Source: SSF14 sp037045585 (GTDB taxonomy: Bacteria > Actinomycetota > Acidimicrobiia > Acidimicrobiales > Microtrichaceae). From it: a DNA stretch of 64,000 bases. The DNA lies in contig JBAOIR010000004.1 of the NCBI GenBank assembly GCA_037045585.1, forward strand, positions 141,036 through 205,035, in the 5' to 3' direction. This document shows, one piece after another, positions 37,317 through 47,523 of this stretch. The position numbers and the translations under genes are program-made. Every line of letters begins with the position of its first letter. Position 1 is the first letter of the stretch. The notes under the pieces are model-generated. The model was not told where the DNA came from. It saw only the letters and a list, made by a program, of their open reading frames with translations, and made no database searches.

Positions 37317-39449
37317 ATGATCAAGAAAGTGGTTTTCTGCGCCATGGTGTCGGTTGCCGGTCCGTCCCTCGTCCTGGCCGCCGAAGATCCGGCCGAACTC
37401 AGCCTCGAGGACCTGGTCAAGACCGATATCACCTCCGTATCGCGCAAAAGCCGGAGTTTGGCCGACGTGCCGGCGGCGGCTTTCGTCATCACCACCGACG
37501 ATATCCGCCGCTCCGGCGCACGAGCCTGCCCGACGTGCTGCGCATGGCGCCCGGCGTGAAGTGGCGCAGCTCGACAATGGCCGCCATGCGGTCTCGGTGC
37601 GCGGGTTCAACGGCCGATTCGCCAACAAACTCCAAGTGCTGGTCGATGGCCGCCACCTTTACCACCCGATGTTCGCCGGCGTGACGTGGGAACTCGAACC
37701 GATTCCGACTCGAAGACATCGAGCGCATCGAGATCATCCCCGGCCCGGGCGCCGTCATGTGGGGCGTCGATGCCGTCAACGGCTTGATCAACGTCATCGG
37801 CGAGCCGACCGCTACCCAGGCCGGCGGCGCCGTCAGCGTGACGGTGGGTACCCAAGGCATCGGTAGCGGCTATGCCCGCATCGGCGCCGCACCCGCCGAT
37901 GGTCCGAGCTGGAAGCTTTCTGCGCAAGGTCGCCACGCCGAGCCGTCCCGGCTCCACGACCAGTCGAAGGACGGCCTCGATCGCTACGACAGCGGCCTCG
38001 TCAAATCCCGGCTCGACAATGAAATCGGCGGCGGTCGCGACTTGAGCGTCTGGGCCAATGCTTCGCGTTCCAGCATTCGGGAACTGTGGAACGTGAGCCC
38101 CAGTTTCGCCCGCCGGCGGCGTAAACCTGACATCGGCGACACCCAGGCAGGTGCCACCAGGAAAACCTGGTGGGCCGCTACCGCTGGCTGACCGACGCCG
38201 GAATCGAATCTTCGATCCAGGCGTCGATCGGCCATGCCAGTCTCCCGGTAAACAACTTAGCACAGGGAAACCCACTACATCATCGATCTCGACTACCAAG
38301 GGCGCCACGCCGTCGGTCAGCATCATATACTCGGGGCGTGAGCCATCGCGGCATCCGGGACGACGTCGACACCAACCAACCTTATGCCGAGATCGCCGGC
38401 GAAGCCAAAACTTTGCGCCAGACGGGCATCTTCATCCACGACGACTGGACGCTGGTACCGGAACGCCTCAAGCTGGGCATTGGCGGACGGCTGGACCGGG
38501 CCACCGCCAACGGCACCCAGACTTCGCTCAATGCCAAGCCTGCTGTGGACGCCCACCCGGGCCGACTCGGCCTGGATCAGAGCTCGCGTTCGCCGCGCAT
38601 TTCCTCGCGCGGCGAACGCGATATCTCGCTGTTGACCGGCGTGTCGCTGATCCAGGTGCCGGGACAACCGGGCGTAAACATTCCAGTAATCAATCAGGTT
38701 ACGAACAACAGCGATCCTCGGCCCCGAGAAATGAAAGGCGTCGAGTTCGGCTATCGTAAGCAACTTGCGGCCAACCTCGGCGCCGACTTGAGCGCCTATC
38801 ACCAGCGCTACACCGATCTGCGGGGCGCCGCGCTGTTGGGGATGTACGGCTGCCATCCGATGTTCGCCGGCCTGGGCATCACTTTCGACCCGGCCAGTTG
38901 CGCTCATTTCGGCCTGCCGGCGGGCTCGCTGGTGCTGTTCAACCAGAGCCGGACGGCGAACAATCTGGCCGGCACGAGCCGCGGGGTGAACTGGCGGTCG
39001 ACTGGCTGGTGAGTCCCGGCTGGCGCCTGCAGCTTTCCTACGCCTGGAACCGGATCGACATGGACAACAACGATGATCCGATCGCCCGCACTTCCAGCGC
39101 CGTCAGCGAGAAATCCGCGCCACACCACTTTGGATCGCTGCGCTCGCAATGGAACATCGGTGCGAACCAGCAATTCGACGTCTGGCTGCGGGGCTCTGCC
39201 GGCCTCGACCGCGTCAATCTGACCAATCTGACTCCGGGCGCGATGGGCGCGGCCACCTATAGTCATGTGCCGGGCTACGTCACCCTCGATCTGCGCTATG
39301 CGTACCGGGTCAACAAGGACCTGGAGCTGGCGCTGGTCGGACGCAACCTGATCGCGCGCCATCGGCTCGAGTATATTTCGGACTTTATCCCCACTGCCGC
39401 GACGGAAATCGCGCCGAGTTGGGCGGTCACCGCGCGCTGGAAGTTCTGA
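37317..39449 (+). CDS. TonB-dependent outer-membrane receptor (many frameshifts)
   Basis: A signal peptide (MIKKVVFCAMVSVAGPSLVLA) is followed by ELSLEDLVKTDITSVSRKS, a plug-domain opening common in this family. The plug motifs are scattered over frames (FVITTDDIRRSGA, SLPDVLRMAPGV, VSVRGFNGRFANKLQVLVDG, IERIEIIPGPGAVMWGVDAVNG). Beta-barrel strands end in VGRNLIARHRLEY and the terminal aromatic SWAVTARWKF. Six or more indels break the frame between 37,500 and 39,000. It precedes a YfiR-like protein and a hybrid kinase, a grouping seen in other proteobacteria. The ligand is unknown. Confidence 0.8.
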
Positions 39450-39457
39450 TTACCAAA

Positions 39458-39997
39458 ATGGCAATGCCGAGAATCCTGGTCCGGGCCGTTCGTGCTGCCG
39501 TGGCCGGCTTGGTGTTGGCCGCGTCGGCCAGTCATGGCCAGGTGGCGACGGAAGCTCAGCTCAAGGCTGCGTATCTGGTGAATTTCTTGAAATACGTGGA
39601 ATGGCCGGTACAGCGCGCTCATCTCACCATTTGCCTGTTTGGTCGCGACAGCCTCGGTCCCAGCCTTGCCGGCTATGAAGGCCGGCAGATCGGTGGCCGC
39701 GAATTGAAGATCCGCAAGGTTAGCAGCCCCGAACAATTGGCCGACTGCCACGAGCTGTTCATTCCCGACACGGAAGAGGCTCGCTTCGGCGCCGTGCTGC
39801 GCTGGGTGGAAGGCCAGCCGATCCTGACGGTCAGCGACGCCGAGGTGTTCACCCGCGAGGGCGGCGCCATCGCGCTGATCCGCGCGGAAGGGCGTTTGCA
39901 GTTCGATGTCAACGCCGATGCGCTCGGGCGGGCCGGACTGAAGCCCAGTTCGCAGATGATGCGGCTGGCGCGGCAAATCTTCGGCAGCGTGCGATGA
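39458..39997 (+). CDS. YfiR-family periplasmic protein (DUF4154)
   Basis: This 179-residue protein has a signal peptide (RAAVAGLVLAASASHGQ) and the family opening EAQLKAAYLVNFLKYVEWP. GRELKIRKVSS, GQPILTVSD and the ending QFDVNADALGRAGLKPSSQMM are also typical. YfiR proteins are periplasmic repressors of membrane signalling enzymes. The ATG at 39,458 is the first of two close Mets before the signal. It overlaps the next gene by 4 bases, so the hybrid kinase is the probable partner. Confidence 0.88.
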   Translation: MAMPRILVRAVRAAVAGLVLAASASHGQVATEAQLKAAYLVNFLKYVEWPVQRAHLTICLFGRDSLGPSLAGYEGRQIGGRELKIRKVSSPEQLADCHELFIPDTEEARFGAVLRWVEGQPILTVSDAEVFTREGGAIALIRAEGRLQFDVNADALGRAGLKPSSQMMRLARQIFGSVR

Positions 39998-42722
39998 ACG
40001 CCGATCTGACCCTGCGCCGCCGTTTGGCCCTGGTGCTCGCCGTCGCGGTGGGTATTAGCGTGTTGTTTACCTCGGTGTTCTTCGTCATGCGCCAGGTACA
40101 TGATCGGCGCCAGGCCAAGATCACCGAACTGAGCTCAATGGCGGAGTTGATCGCCTTCAACGCCAGCGCCGTGGTCGAGTTCCAGGACCGCGCCGGCGCC
40201 GAGCGCTTGCTCAGCGCGCTGGGCGAGCATCGGGATGTGATTGCTGCGCATATGGTCGGCGGCAACGGGTTCGAATACCGCTATAGCCGGGATAGCGCTG
40301 CGCCTGCCGGCCAGGTGGACCAACCGGTCGCGACCGGGCAGGGCAGTCGCCGACTGGCACCATGTCACCACCGTGGTGCCGATCCTGAGCGCCGGCGACG
40401 TGATCGGCTCGGTGTCCCTGACGGCCAGTCTCGATCAGACCTGGCGCGAAGTGCGCGCCGACCTGATGGTATTTATGCTGGCCGCCTTACTGGCCTTCGC
40501 CCTGGCGCTGCTGATCGCGCGGCGCATGCAGCGCGGCCTGCTGACGGCGCTCGGTTCGCTCACCGAGACCGCCAACGACATCGCCCAGTCGAAGGACTTC
40601 AGCCGGCGCGCGCGCAAGTATTCCAACGACGAGATCGGCCAGCTGGCGGACGCGTTCAACACCATGCTGGTCGAGATCGCCGAGCGCGACGCCGAGCTGA
40701 CCCGTCATCGCGACCACCTGGAAGAGGTGGTCGACAGCCGGACCCGAGAGTTGCGCCTGGCCAAGGATGCCGCCGAGGATGCTACCCGGGCCAAAAGCGC
40801 TTTTCTGGCCTAAATGAGCCATGAGATCCGCACGCCGATGAACGGCATCATCGGCGTCGCCGATCTGCTGGCCGCCGGCAGCCTCCCCTCGCATCAGCAA
40901 AACCAGGGCGACCCGGCGCACCTCCGCCGACACCCTGCTGGTCCTGATCAACGATATTCTGGATTTCTCGCGCATCGAGGCCGGCCGCCTGCAACTGGAG
41001 CACCTGCCATTCAGCATCCGAGACACCATCGAACAGGTGGTGTCGGTGTTTGCGCCCAATGCCCGCAAGAAAGGGTTGGATTTGTGGTTCGACATCGAAC
41101 CGACGCTGCCCGATCAAATGGTCGGCGATCGCTATCGGCTCGGCCAGGTCATCACCAACCTGATCAACAACGCCGTCAAGTTCACCGAAAAAGGCGGCGT
41201 GCGCATCCGCTGTCGGGCGCAGACGCGCGACGGCGATGCCCGTCTGCTGATCGAGGTGCGCGACAGCGGCATCGGCATCGACGAAGTGGCGCTGCGCGAG
41301 ATCTTTTCGCCGTTCCGGCAGGCCGACAATTCCATGAGCCGCCGCTTTGGCGGCAGCGGCCTGGGCTTGGCGATCGTGTATGACCTGGTGCGTTTGATGA
41401 AGGGAGAGATTCACACCGCCAGCGTTACTGGTCAGGGCTCGACGTTCACGATCGATCTGCCGCTGTCGAAGGAAAGCGGCGATCGCAAGCTGCCCGATTG
41501 GCTGCCGCAATTGCGCGGCCGCAAGGTTCTCGCCGTCTGCGGCGACGAAACGCGCCGCGAACACTGGGCGGCGATGCTGCGCTGGGCCGGCATCGATGCG
41601 GAGACGCTGCCCGACTGTGCCGACTTGGCCGCCGAGGCGCAGCAATTCCATTCAGACGCGATTCTTGTCGAGGACAGCGCCAGTTGCCGCGCCCTGGTCG
41701 AGCAGCGGCCCGACTTCGACTGCCCGGTGCTGTTCGTCGATGGCCTGCGTTCGCCGCGCGGCGGCATGCGGACCGTGCCGGCCTGGATCCAGGGGAACTT
41801 GCACGAGCCGTTCGGTGATACCGCCTTGTGGACCGAGCTGGCGCGCATGTGGGGCTTGGTGGCGGCGAGCGCCAAGCCGGCGCAGGCCGCCGATGCCGTG
41901 CGTTTCAACGCCCGCGTGCTGATGGTCGAGGATAACGACATCAACCGCCTGATTCTCGAACAGATTCTCTACACGCTGGGCTGTGGCGTGCGCCACGCCA
42001 CCAACGGCGCCGAAGCCCTGGCGGCGCTGGAGCACGAACAGTTCGATCTGGTGCTGATGGACGTGCAGATGCCGGTCATGGACGGCCTGACCGCCACCCG
42101 CTCGCTGCGCGAGATCGAACGCTTGCGCGAGCTGCCGCGCCAGCTGGTCATCGCCCTGACCGCCAACGCGCTGGCGGGCGATCGCGAAATGTGCCTGCAG
42201 GCCGGCATGGATGATTACGTGGCCAAGCCGGTGACCATCGCCAGCGTCAGGGCGGCGATGCTGCGCTGGCTGCCGGCGCAGCTTCAGCAGCCCCTTCCTG
42301 CGCCGGCACGGGCCGCGAAGGACAGCGCGAAAGTTTCCGCGGTGCCGATGGTGGACCTCGAGGAGCTGCGTTTCACGCTCGGCGCCGAAGCCGACCAGAT
42401 CATTCCGGCGGTGATGGGCTCCTTCCTGCGCGAGGGCCGGGCCAACATCGACAAGCTGGCCGCCGCCGGGCCGGACATCGACCGCGAGCATCTGACGCGC
42501 ATGGCGCATGACCTCAAGAGCTCCAGCGCCGTGCTCGGCATCCGTAATTTCTCCGAGCTTTGCAAGCAGGCCGAGCATGCCGTGCGCGCCGGTGACGTCG
42601 GTCTCGCCCTGAGCCTGGCGCCGCGCATCGTCGCCGAGTTCGCCGAGGTGGAAAAAGTGGTGAACGCCACGCTGACCCGCCTTGCCGAAGGATGGGACCA
42701 GCCGGGCGGACCGCCCGGATGA
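39994..42722 (+). CDS. Hybrid sensor histidine kinase with receiver and Hpt domains (frameshifts and an in-frame stop)
   Basis: The order is membrane helix (about residues 10-30), CHASE8-like external region, second helix, HAMP, coiled coil, HisKA (MSHEIRTPMNGIIG), and HATPase (NLINNAVKF, RDSGIGI, GGSGLGLAIVYDLV). A degenerate receiver-like stretch, a receiver with the acceptor Asp in LVLMDVQMPVMDG, and an Hpt domain with the His in RMAHDLKSSSAVLG follow. The frame shifts near 40,350 and 40,900. A TAA at 40,811-40,813 sits where Asn or Thr should precede MSHEIRTP. These may be errors, or the stop may split sensor and kinase. It likely responds to the upstream YfiR protein. Confidence 0.85.
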
Positions 42723-42832
42723 CCCCGGCGGCCGGCATGGTCGCTCGGCGCCGGTTTCGGCGCGTCGCCATGCCTGACTTTGGCGCGCCGGGCACCATGC
42801 GATAATCGCCCGACCCCAACAGGATCGCGACC

Positions 42833-43933
42833 ATGGCCCGACCGAAGAACGACACTTTCTTGCGTGCGCTGCTGCGCCAGCCCGTCGACTACACCCCCGT
42901 CTGGCTGATGCGCCAGGCCGGCCGCTACCTGCCCGAATACTGCGAGACGCGCAAGCGTGCCGGCAGCTTCCTCAGCTTGTGCAAAAACCCGCGCCTGGCC
43001 TGCGAGGTGACGCTACAGCCGCTGGCGCGCTACAACCTCGATGCCGCCATCCTGTTTTCCGACATCCTGACCGTGCCCGACGCCATGGGCCTGGGACTCT
43101 ATTTCGCCGAGGGCGAGGGTCCGAAGTTCGAGCGGCCGCTGCGCGAGGAGTGGGCCATCCGCGACTTGGCCGCGCCGGATCCCCACGCGCACCTGCGCTA
43201 CGTGATGGATGCGGTTTCGGAGATTCGCCGCGCCCTCGACGGCACCGTGCCGCTGATCGGTTTTTCCGGCTCGCCGTTCACGCTCGCCTGCTACATGGTC
43301 GAAGGCGGTGGCTCGGACGACTTCCGCACCGTCAAGACCATGCTGTTCGATCGTCCCGATCTGCTGCATCGCATCCTCGACGTCACCGCCCGCGCCGTCA
43401 CCGGTTACCTCAACGCCCAGATCGAATCGGGCGCCCAGGCCGTGATGATCTTCGACACCTGGGGCGGCGCCCTGCCGGGCTGGGCTTACCAGGAATTCTC
43501 GCTGGCCTATTTGCGGCGCATCGTCGACGCGCTGATCCGCGAGCGTGACGGCGAGCGGGTGCCGGTGATCGCCTTCACCAAGGGCGGCGGCCAGTGGCTG
43601 GAATCGATCGCCGCCATCGGCGTCGATGCCGTCGGATTGGATTGGACCACCGACCTGGGCGAAGCGCGCCGCCGTATCGGCGATCGCGTCGCCTTGCAGG
43701 GCAATCTGGATCCGGTCGCCCTGTTCGCTTCGCCCGAAGGCGTGGCGCGCGAGACGAGGCGTGTGCTGGAAAGCTTTGGCGCCCACGGCCCGCACAGCGG
43801 CCACGTCTTCAACCTCGGCCATGGCATTTCCCAATTCACGCCTCCAGAGCGCGTTTCGGTGCTGGTCGACACCGTGCACCAGTTCAGCCGACGCTTTCAC
43901 GACGGCGCGCCCGCGCCGGCAGGCAGCAACTGA
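42833..43933 (+). CDS. hemE: Uroporphyrinogen decarboxylase
   Basis: Decarboxylates uroporphyrinogen III to coproporphyrinogen III in heme synthesis. The 366-residue protein has the two signatures PVWLMRQAGRYLPEY and GFSGSPFTLACYMVEG, the catalytic Asp region ILFSDILTVPDAMG, and FDTWGGALPG. The late GHVFNLGHGI is also present. The frame is intact. A GATAAT sequence about 27 bases upstream could be a -10 element. Confidence 0.96.
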   Translation: MARPKNDTFLRALLRQPVDYTPVWLMRQAGRYLPEYCETRKRAGSFLSLCKNPRLACEVTLQPLARYNLDAAILFSDILTVPDAMGLGLYFAEGEGPKFERPLREEWAIRDLAAPDPHAHLRYVMDAVSEIRRALDGTVPLIGFSGSPFTLACYMVEGGGSDDFRTVKTMLFDRPDLLHRILDVTARAVTGYLNAQIESGAQAVMIFDTWGGALPGWAYQEFSLAYLRRIVDALIRERDGERVPVIAFTKGGGQWLESIAAIGVDAVGLDWTTDLGEARRRIGDRVALQGNLDPVALFASPEGVARETRRVLESFGAHGPHSGHVFNLGHGISQFTPPERVSVLVDTVHQFSRRFHDGAPAPAGSN

Positions 43934-44027
43934 TTCGGGCGACAGACGCGCCGTTCAGGCAGTCTGGGTCCGACATCGCGGCGGGACCACCCCGGGATCG
44001 CCGTGCCGCAAGGGTTTCAGAGAGGGG

Positions 44028-44056
44028 TTGACAATCGACTTACTCACAGTTTGATA
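44028..44056 (+). promoter_or_regulatory. Strong sigma70 promoter match
   Basis: TTGACA at 44,028-44,033 and TTGATA at 44,051-44,056 are spaced by exactly 17 bases. The -35 is perfect and the -10 matches TATAAT at four of six positions. It points to priA, about 260 bases downstream, leaving a long leader or a short RNA. Confidence 0.65.
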
Positions 44057-44203
44057 CGGCTAAGTCGAAATGCCATGACAGCGGCAGGGTCGTTCCGGCT
44101 TACTTCATAACATATTGTTTTTAATGAATTAAATTTAGCACAAATATTGCGCAACGATGAAAATCTCCTTAAGGCACGGTGATTTAGGTTTTCTCGCGTG
44201 GGG

Positions 44204-44238
44204 TTGCCCACAAACTTATCCACAGAATTTGTGGGTAA
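44204..44238. promoter_or_regulatory. Cluster of three DnaA-box-like 9-mers
   Basis: TTATCCACA at 44,216-44,224 is a perfect DnaA box. TTGCCCACA at 44,204-44,212 and TGTGGGTAA at 44,230-44,238 (reverse of TTACCCACA) differ from it at two and one positions. The outer sites also form an 8-bp inverted repeat (CCCACAAA/TTTGTGGG) around the central box. They lie about 85 bases before priA. Confidence 0.65.
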
Positions 44239-44320
44239 GAAATTTCATTCGAGATGCCAAAGACTTAGGGCTGAGAGCGCAAGTCGAGTCGAGCTAATCC
44301 TGGCAAGCCATTGATCGCCG

Positions 44321-46300
44321 ATGAGCATTGTCCGAGTCGCCCTCGATGTTCCCCTGCCGCGCCTGTTCGATTACCAGGCTGATGAGGTCGCGGAAAGCGA
44401 TATCGGTTGCCGTGCGCGCGTGCCTTTCGGCAGCGGGCGCAAGCTCGGCCTGATCGTCGCGGTCGCCGCCGCGAGCGACCAGCCAACGGAAAAACTCAAG
44501 CCCGCCGACGCCATCCTGCGCGACATGCCGCCGCTGCCGGCCGACTGGCTGGCCCTGTGCGATTTCTGCAGCCGCTATTACCAGCATCCGCTCGGCCAAG
44601 TCATGGCCTTCGCCTTGCCGCCGCTGCTGCGCCGAGGCAAATTGCCCCGGCCACGCAAAGTCAGCGGTGGCGGCACGCCGGCCGCCAAGTCCTTGCCCGC
44701 GCTGCTTCCCGAGCAGCAGGCGGCGGTGCAGGCCATCCATGCCTCGGGCGGCTTTGTGGCTTTTCTGCTGCATGGCGTCACCGGCAGCGGCAAAACCGAG
44801 GTTTACCTGCGCGTCATCGATGCCGTGCTGGCGGCCGGCAAGCAAGCGCTGATGCTGGTGCCGGAAATTGCCCTGACGCCGCAACTCGAACAGCGCGTGA
44901 GTGAGCGCTTCCCCATGGCGTGCATCGTCGCCGCGCACAGCGGCGTGCCCGATGCCGCTCGGGCGCGCGGCTTTCTCGACGCGCTCGCGGGTCGGGCCGA
45001 CATCGTGCTGGGCACGCGGCTATCGGTGTTCATGCCGCTGCCGCGCCTCGGCCTGATCGTGGTGGACGAAGAACACGACGCCTCCTTCAAGCAGCAGGAA
45101 GGCTTGCGCTACTCGGCCCGCGACGTCGCCGTGTTGCGCGCCAAGCAGCTGGACGTGCCCATCGTGCTCGGCTCGGCCACGCCGGCGCTCGAGACCTTCC
45201 ATCACGCGATCTCCGGCCGCTACCGTTTGCTCGAACTGCGCCATCGGGCCGTTGCCGAAGCGCCGCCGGTCGTGCGCATGGTCGATACCCGCAAGGAGAA
45301 GCTGCAGGACGGCATGAGCGCCGCCCTGCTCGACGCGCTGGCCACGCGGCTGGCGCGCGGCGAGCAGAGCCTGGTCTTCCTCAACCGGCGCGGCTACGCG
45401 CCGGTACTGGCCTGCCCGGCTTGCGGCTGGATTTCGCGCTGCCAGCGCTGCGCCGCCAACCGGGTGGTGCATCTGGCCGACAAGCGGCTGCGCTGCCATC
45501 ACTGCGGCCTCGAAGCCGGTATCCCGCGTGCCTGCCCGGACTGCGGCAACCAGGATATCCACCCGTTCGGCCGCGGCACGCAACGCCTGGAAGCCGCGCT
45601 GGGCGAACGGTTTCCGCAAGCCCGGGTGCTGCGCATCGACCGCGATTCGGCCAGCACGCCGAAGCGGTGGCAGGCCCTGCTGGCCGCGATTCATGCCGGC
45701 GAGGTGGACATTTTGATCGGCACCCAGATGCTGGCCAAGGGCCACGATTTTCCCCGGCTGACCCTGGTCGGCGTGGTCGGCGCCGACGCGGCGCTGTTCG
45801 CCGCCGACTTTCGCGCGCCGGAGCGCCTGTTCGCGCAGCTGATGCAGGTGGGCGGCCGCAGCGGCCGCCACGACCTGCCCGGCGAAGTGCTGATCCAGAC
45901 CGAGCATCCGGCGCACCCGCTGTATCGCGCGCTGGCCGAGCACGACTATGCCGCTTTCGCCCGCGCCCAACTCGACGAGCGTCGCGCCGCCGGCTTCCCG
46001 CCGTTTTCATTCCAGGCGCTGCTGTCGGCCGAGGCGCCCGAGATCGGCGATGCCCTGGCCTATCTCGCGGCGGCACGCGCCGCCGCCGTGCCGCTCGCCG
46101 ACGCGCAGGTCAGTCTCTACGACCCGGTACCCATGCGCCTGTTCCGCCTGAAAAATCGCGAGCGGGCGCAACTGCTGGTCGAATCGACCAGCCGGCCAGC
46201 CTTGCAGGCCCTGCTGGCGGCGTGGAGCGAGCGGTTGCGCGCGCTCAAGGCGCCGCGCGAGCTGCGTTGGCACCTGGACGTTGACCCGCTGGAATTCTAG
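44321..46300 (+). CDS. priA: Primosomal protein N' (PriA helicase)
   Basis: Restarts stalled replication forks. The 659-residue protein has the N-terminal 3'-DNA-binding domain (VRVALDVPLPRLFDY) and the helicase lobe with Walker A GVTGSGKTEVYL and DEEH box VVDEEHDASFKQQ. Eight zinc-binding cysteines run through CPACGWISRCQRC and CHHCGLEAGIPRACPDC. GTQMLAKGHDFPRLTLV and QVGGRSGRHDLPG follow. The frame is intact. Its stop overlaps the end of the convergent MFS gene. Confidence 0.95.
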   Translation: MSIVRVALDVPLPRLFDYQADEVAESDIGCRARVPFGSGRKLGLIVAVAAASDQPTEKLKPADAILRDMPPLPADWLALCDFCSRYYQHPLGQVMAFALPPLLRRGKLPRPRKVSGGGTPAAKSLPALLPEQQAAVQAIHASGGFVAFLLHGVTGSGKTEVYLRVIDAVLAAGKQALMLVPEIALTPQLEQRVSERFPMACIVAAHSGVPDAARARGFLDALAGRADIVLGTRLSVFMPLPRLGLIVVDEEHDASFKQQEGLRYSARDVAVLRAKQLDVPIVLGSATPALETFHHAISGRYRLLELRHRAVAEAPPVVRMVDTRKEKLQDGMSAALLDALATRLARGEQSLVFLNRRGYAPVLACPACGWISRCQRCAANRVVHLADKRLRCHHCGLEAGIPRACPDCGNQDIHPFGRGTQRLEAALGERFPQARVLRIDRDSASTPKRWQALLAAIHAGEVDILIGTQMLAKGHDFPRLTLVGVVGADAALFAADFRAPERLFAQLMQVGGRSGRHDLPGEVLIQTEHPAHPLYRALAEHDYAAFARAQLDERRAAGFPPFSFQALLSAEAPEIGDALAYLAAARAAAVPLADAQVSLYDPVPMRLFRLKNRERAQLLVESTSRPALQALLAAWSERLRALKAPRELRWHLDVDPLEF

Positions 46301-47523
46301 GCGGGAAGATCGCCGCTGGCTTTGACGCGGGCCGAGCGGCGGCCTTCGATCAAGAACCAGACGTGGGTGATGGCCTGCACGACCACCAGGGCGCCAAAAG
46401 CCCAGCGATAAGCGTCCGCCATCGACATGCCGCGCGTCGCCAGGGCATCCACCAGCACGCCCAGTCCCCACTGGATGCCGAACGCGCCGAGGAAGGCGCC
46501 GAGGTTGATGGCCGTATTGACCCGTCCCGAAAGATGCACGGGGAAATGGGCCGCGACCAGCGCATAAACGAGGTTGCTGACCGAAAAAACCAGCCCGAGG
46601 GAGAACCAGAGCAGGCGGCTCGGGCCGATGCCGGCGAGAATCAGCGCCAGGGCGATAATGCCCAGGGCCATGCCGGTGCCCAGAATCGATTCCGGTGCGA
46701 TGCCGCGCCGTTTCAGCGGCAGCACCAGCACCGCGACGGCAAAAAAGCCGATCATCATGGCGCTGCCGGTTAACAGCAGGTGAAACGCTGCCTCCTCGCG
46801 CGAATGACCGCCGACCTCGGTGAGCCAGGGCACGGCCCACAGGCCCTGCAAGGCCATGAAGCCGCCGACGATGGAGGCCGTCTGCGGGACGAAGCGCCAG
46901 AACACCCGGCTGCGGAAAATACCGGCGAGCGCGCTCAGTTGTTTGTCCAGCCCCTCGCCCTGATGGACGGCGGGCTTCTCGGGCGTGGTGAAGATCGCCG
47001 CCGCGCCGAGCAGCACCAGCGCTGCCAGACCGAAGAAGACGCCGCGCCAGCCCAGCGCCGGCAGCGCCCAGCCGATCGGCGTCGTCGCCGTCAGCGCGCC
47101 CAGGCTGCCGGCCGCCATCACCGCCGCGTTGACCGATGCCGCCCGCTCGAGCGGAAACCAGAGCGAGAACGCCTTGAAGCTGGCCATCAGGCAGGCGCAC
47201 ACGCCCAGGCCGATCAGGCCGCGCGCGAAGGCCAGTTGCGGCAGGCTGTCGCCGAGCGCGAAGATGATGCAGCCGAGCGCGGCGACGACCAGCAGGCCCG
47301 CCTCGACGCGCCGCGGGCCCAGGCGATCGAGCAGCAGACCCAGCGGTAGCTGGAAGGCGGCGAAGGCGAGCAGGTAGGCCGAAGTCAGCAACCCCAGGTC
47401 GGCCGCCGACACCGACAGTTCGCGCATGAGCTCGGGCGCGATGACGGCGTTGACGTTGCGCAGCAGATAGGACAGGTAGTAGCCCACCGCGAACGGCAGA
47501 AACACGCGCAGCCAGGGATTCAT
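46297..47523 (-). CDS. MFS transporter
   Basis: This 408-residue membrane protein has about 12 hydrophobic helices and the MFS loop motif LLLDRLGPRRVE after helix 2. It starts ATG at 47,523, overlapping the stop of the ROK kinase gene upstream on the same strand (ATGA), so the two form an operon. The pairing suggests a sugar or sugar-derivative importer, though the sequence resembles general organic-solute MFS proteins and the substrate is unknown. Confidence 0.88.
   Translation of the reverse strand: MNPWLRVFLPFAVGYYLSYLLRNVNAVIAPELMRELSVSAADLGLLTSAYLLAFAAFQLPLGLLLDRLGPRRVEAGLLVVAALGCIIFALGDSLPQLAFARGLIGLGVCACLMASFKAFSLWFPLERAASVNAAVMAAGSLGALTATTPIGWALPALGWRGVFFGLAALVLLGAAAIFTTPEKPAVHQGEGLDKQLSALAGIFRSRVFWRFVPQTASIVGGFMALQGLWAVPWLTEVGGHSREEAAFHLLLTGSAMMIGFFAVAVLVLPLKRRGIAPESILGTGMALGIIALALILAGIGPSRLLWFSLGLVFSVSNLVYALVAAHFPVHLSGRVNTAINLGAFLGAFGIQWGLGVLVDALATRGMSMADAYRWAFGALVVVQAITHVWFLIEGRRSARVKASGDLPA

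Larger units (their letters stand above)
43934..44320. other. 387-base AT-rich intergenic region with promoter and DnaA-box-like sites
   Basis: There is no coding sequence between hemE and priA. The centre (about 44,100-44,160) is far more AT-rich than any other stretch of the window, with runs such as GTTTTTAATGAATTAAATTT. It carries a strong sigma70 promoter and, near priA, a group of DnaA-box-like 9-mers. It could hold a replication-linked control region or a small RNA gene. Confidence 0.6.

Noticed and set aside
44028..44320. The hemE-priA gap as a chromosomal origin
   Set aside because: Three DnaA-box-like sites and AT-richness are suggestive, but no dnaA/dnaN/parAB genes are nearby and GC skew cannot be judged from this window. 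It is kept only as a possibility.
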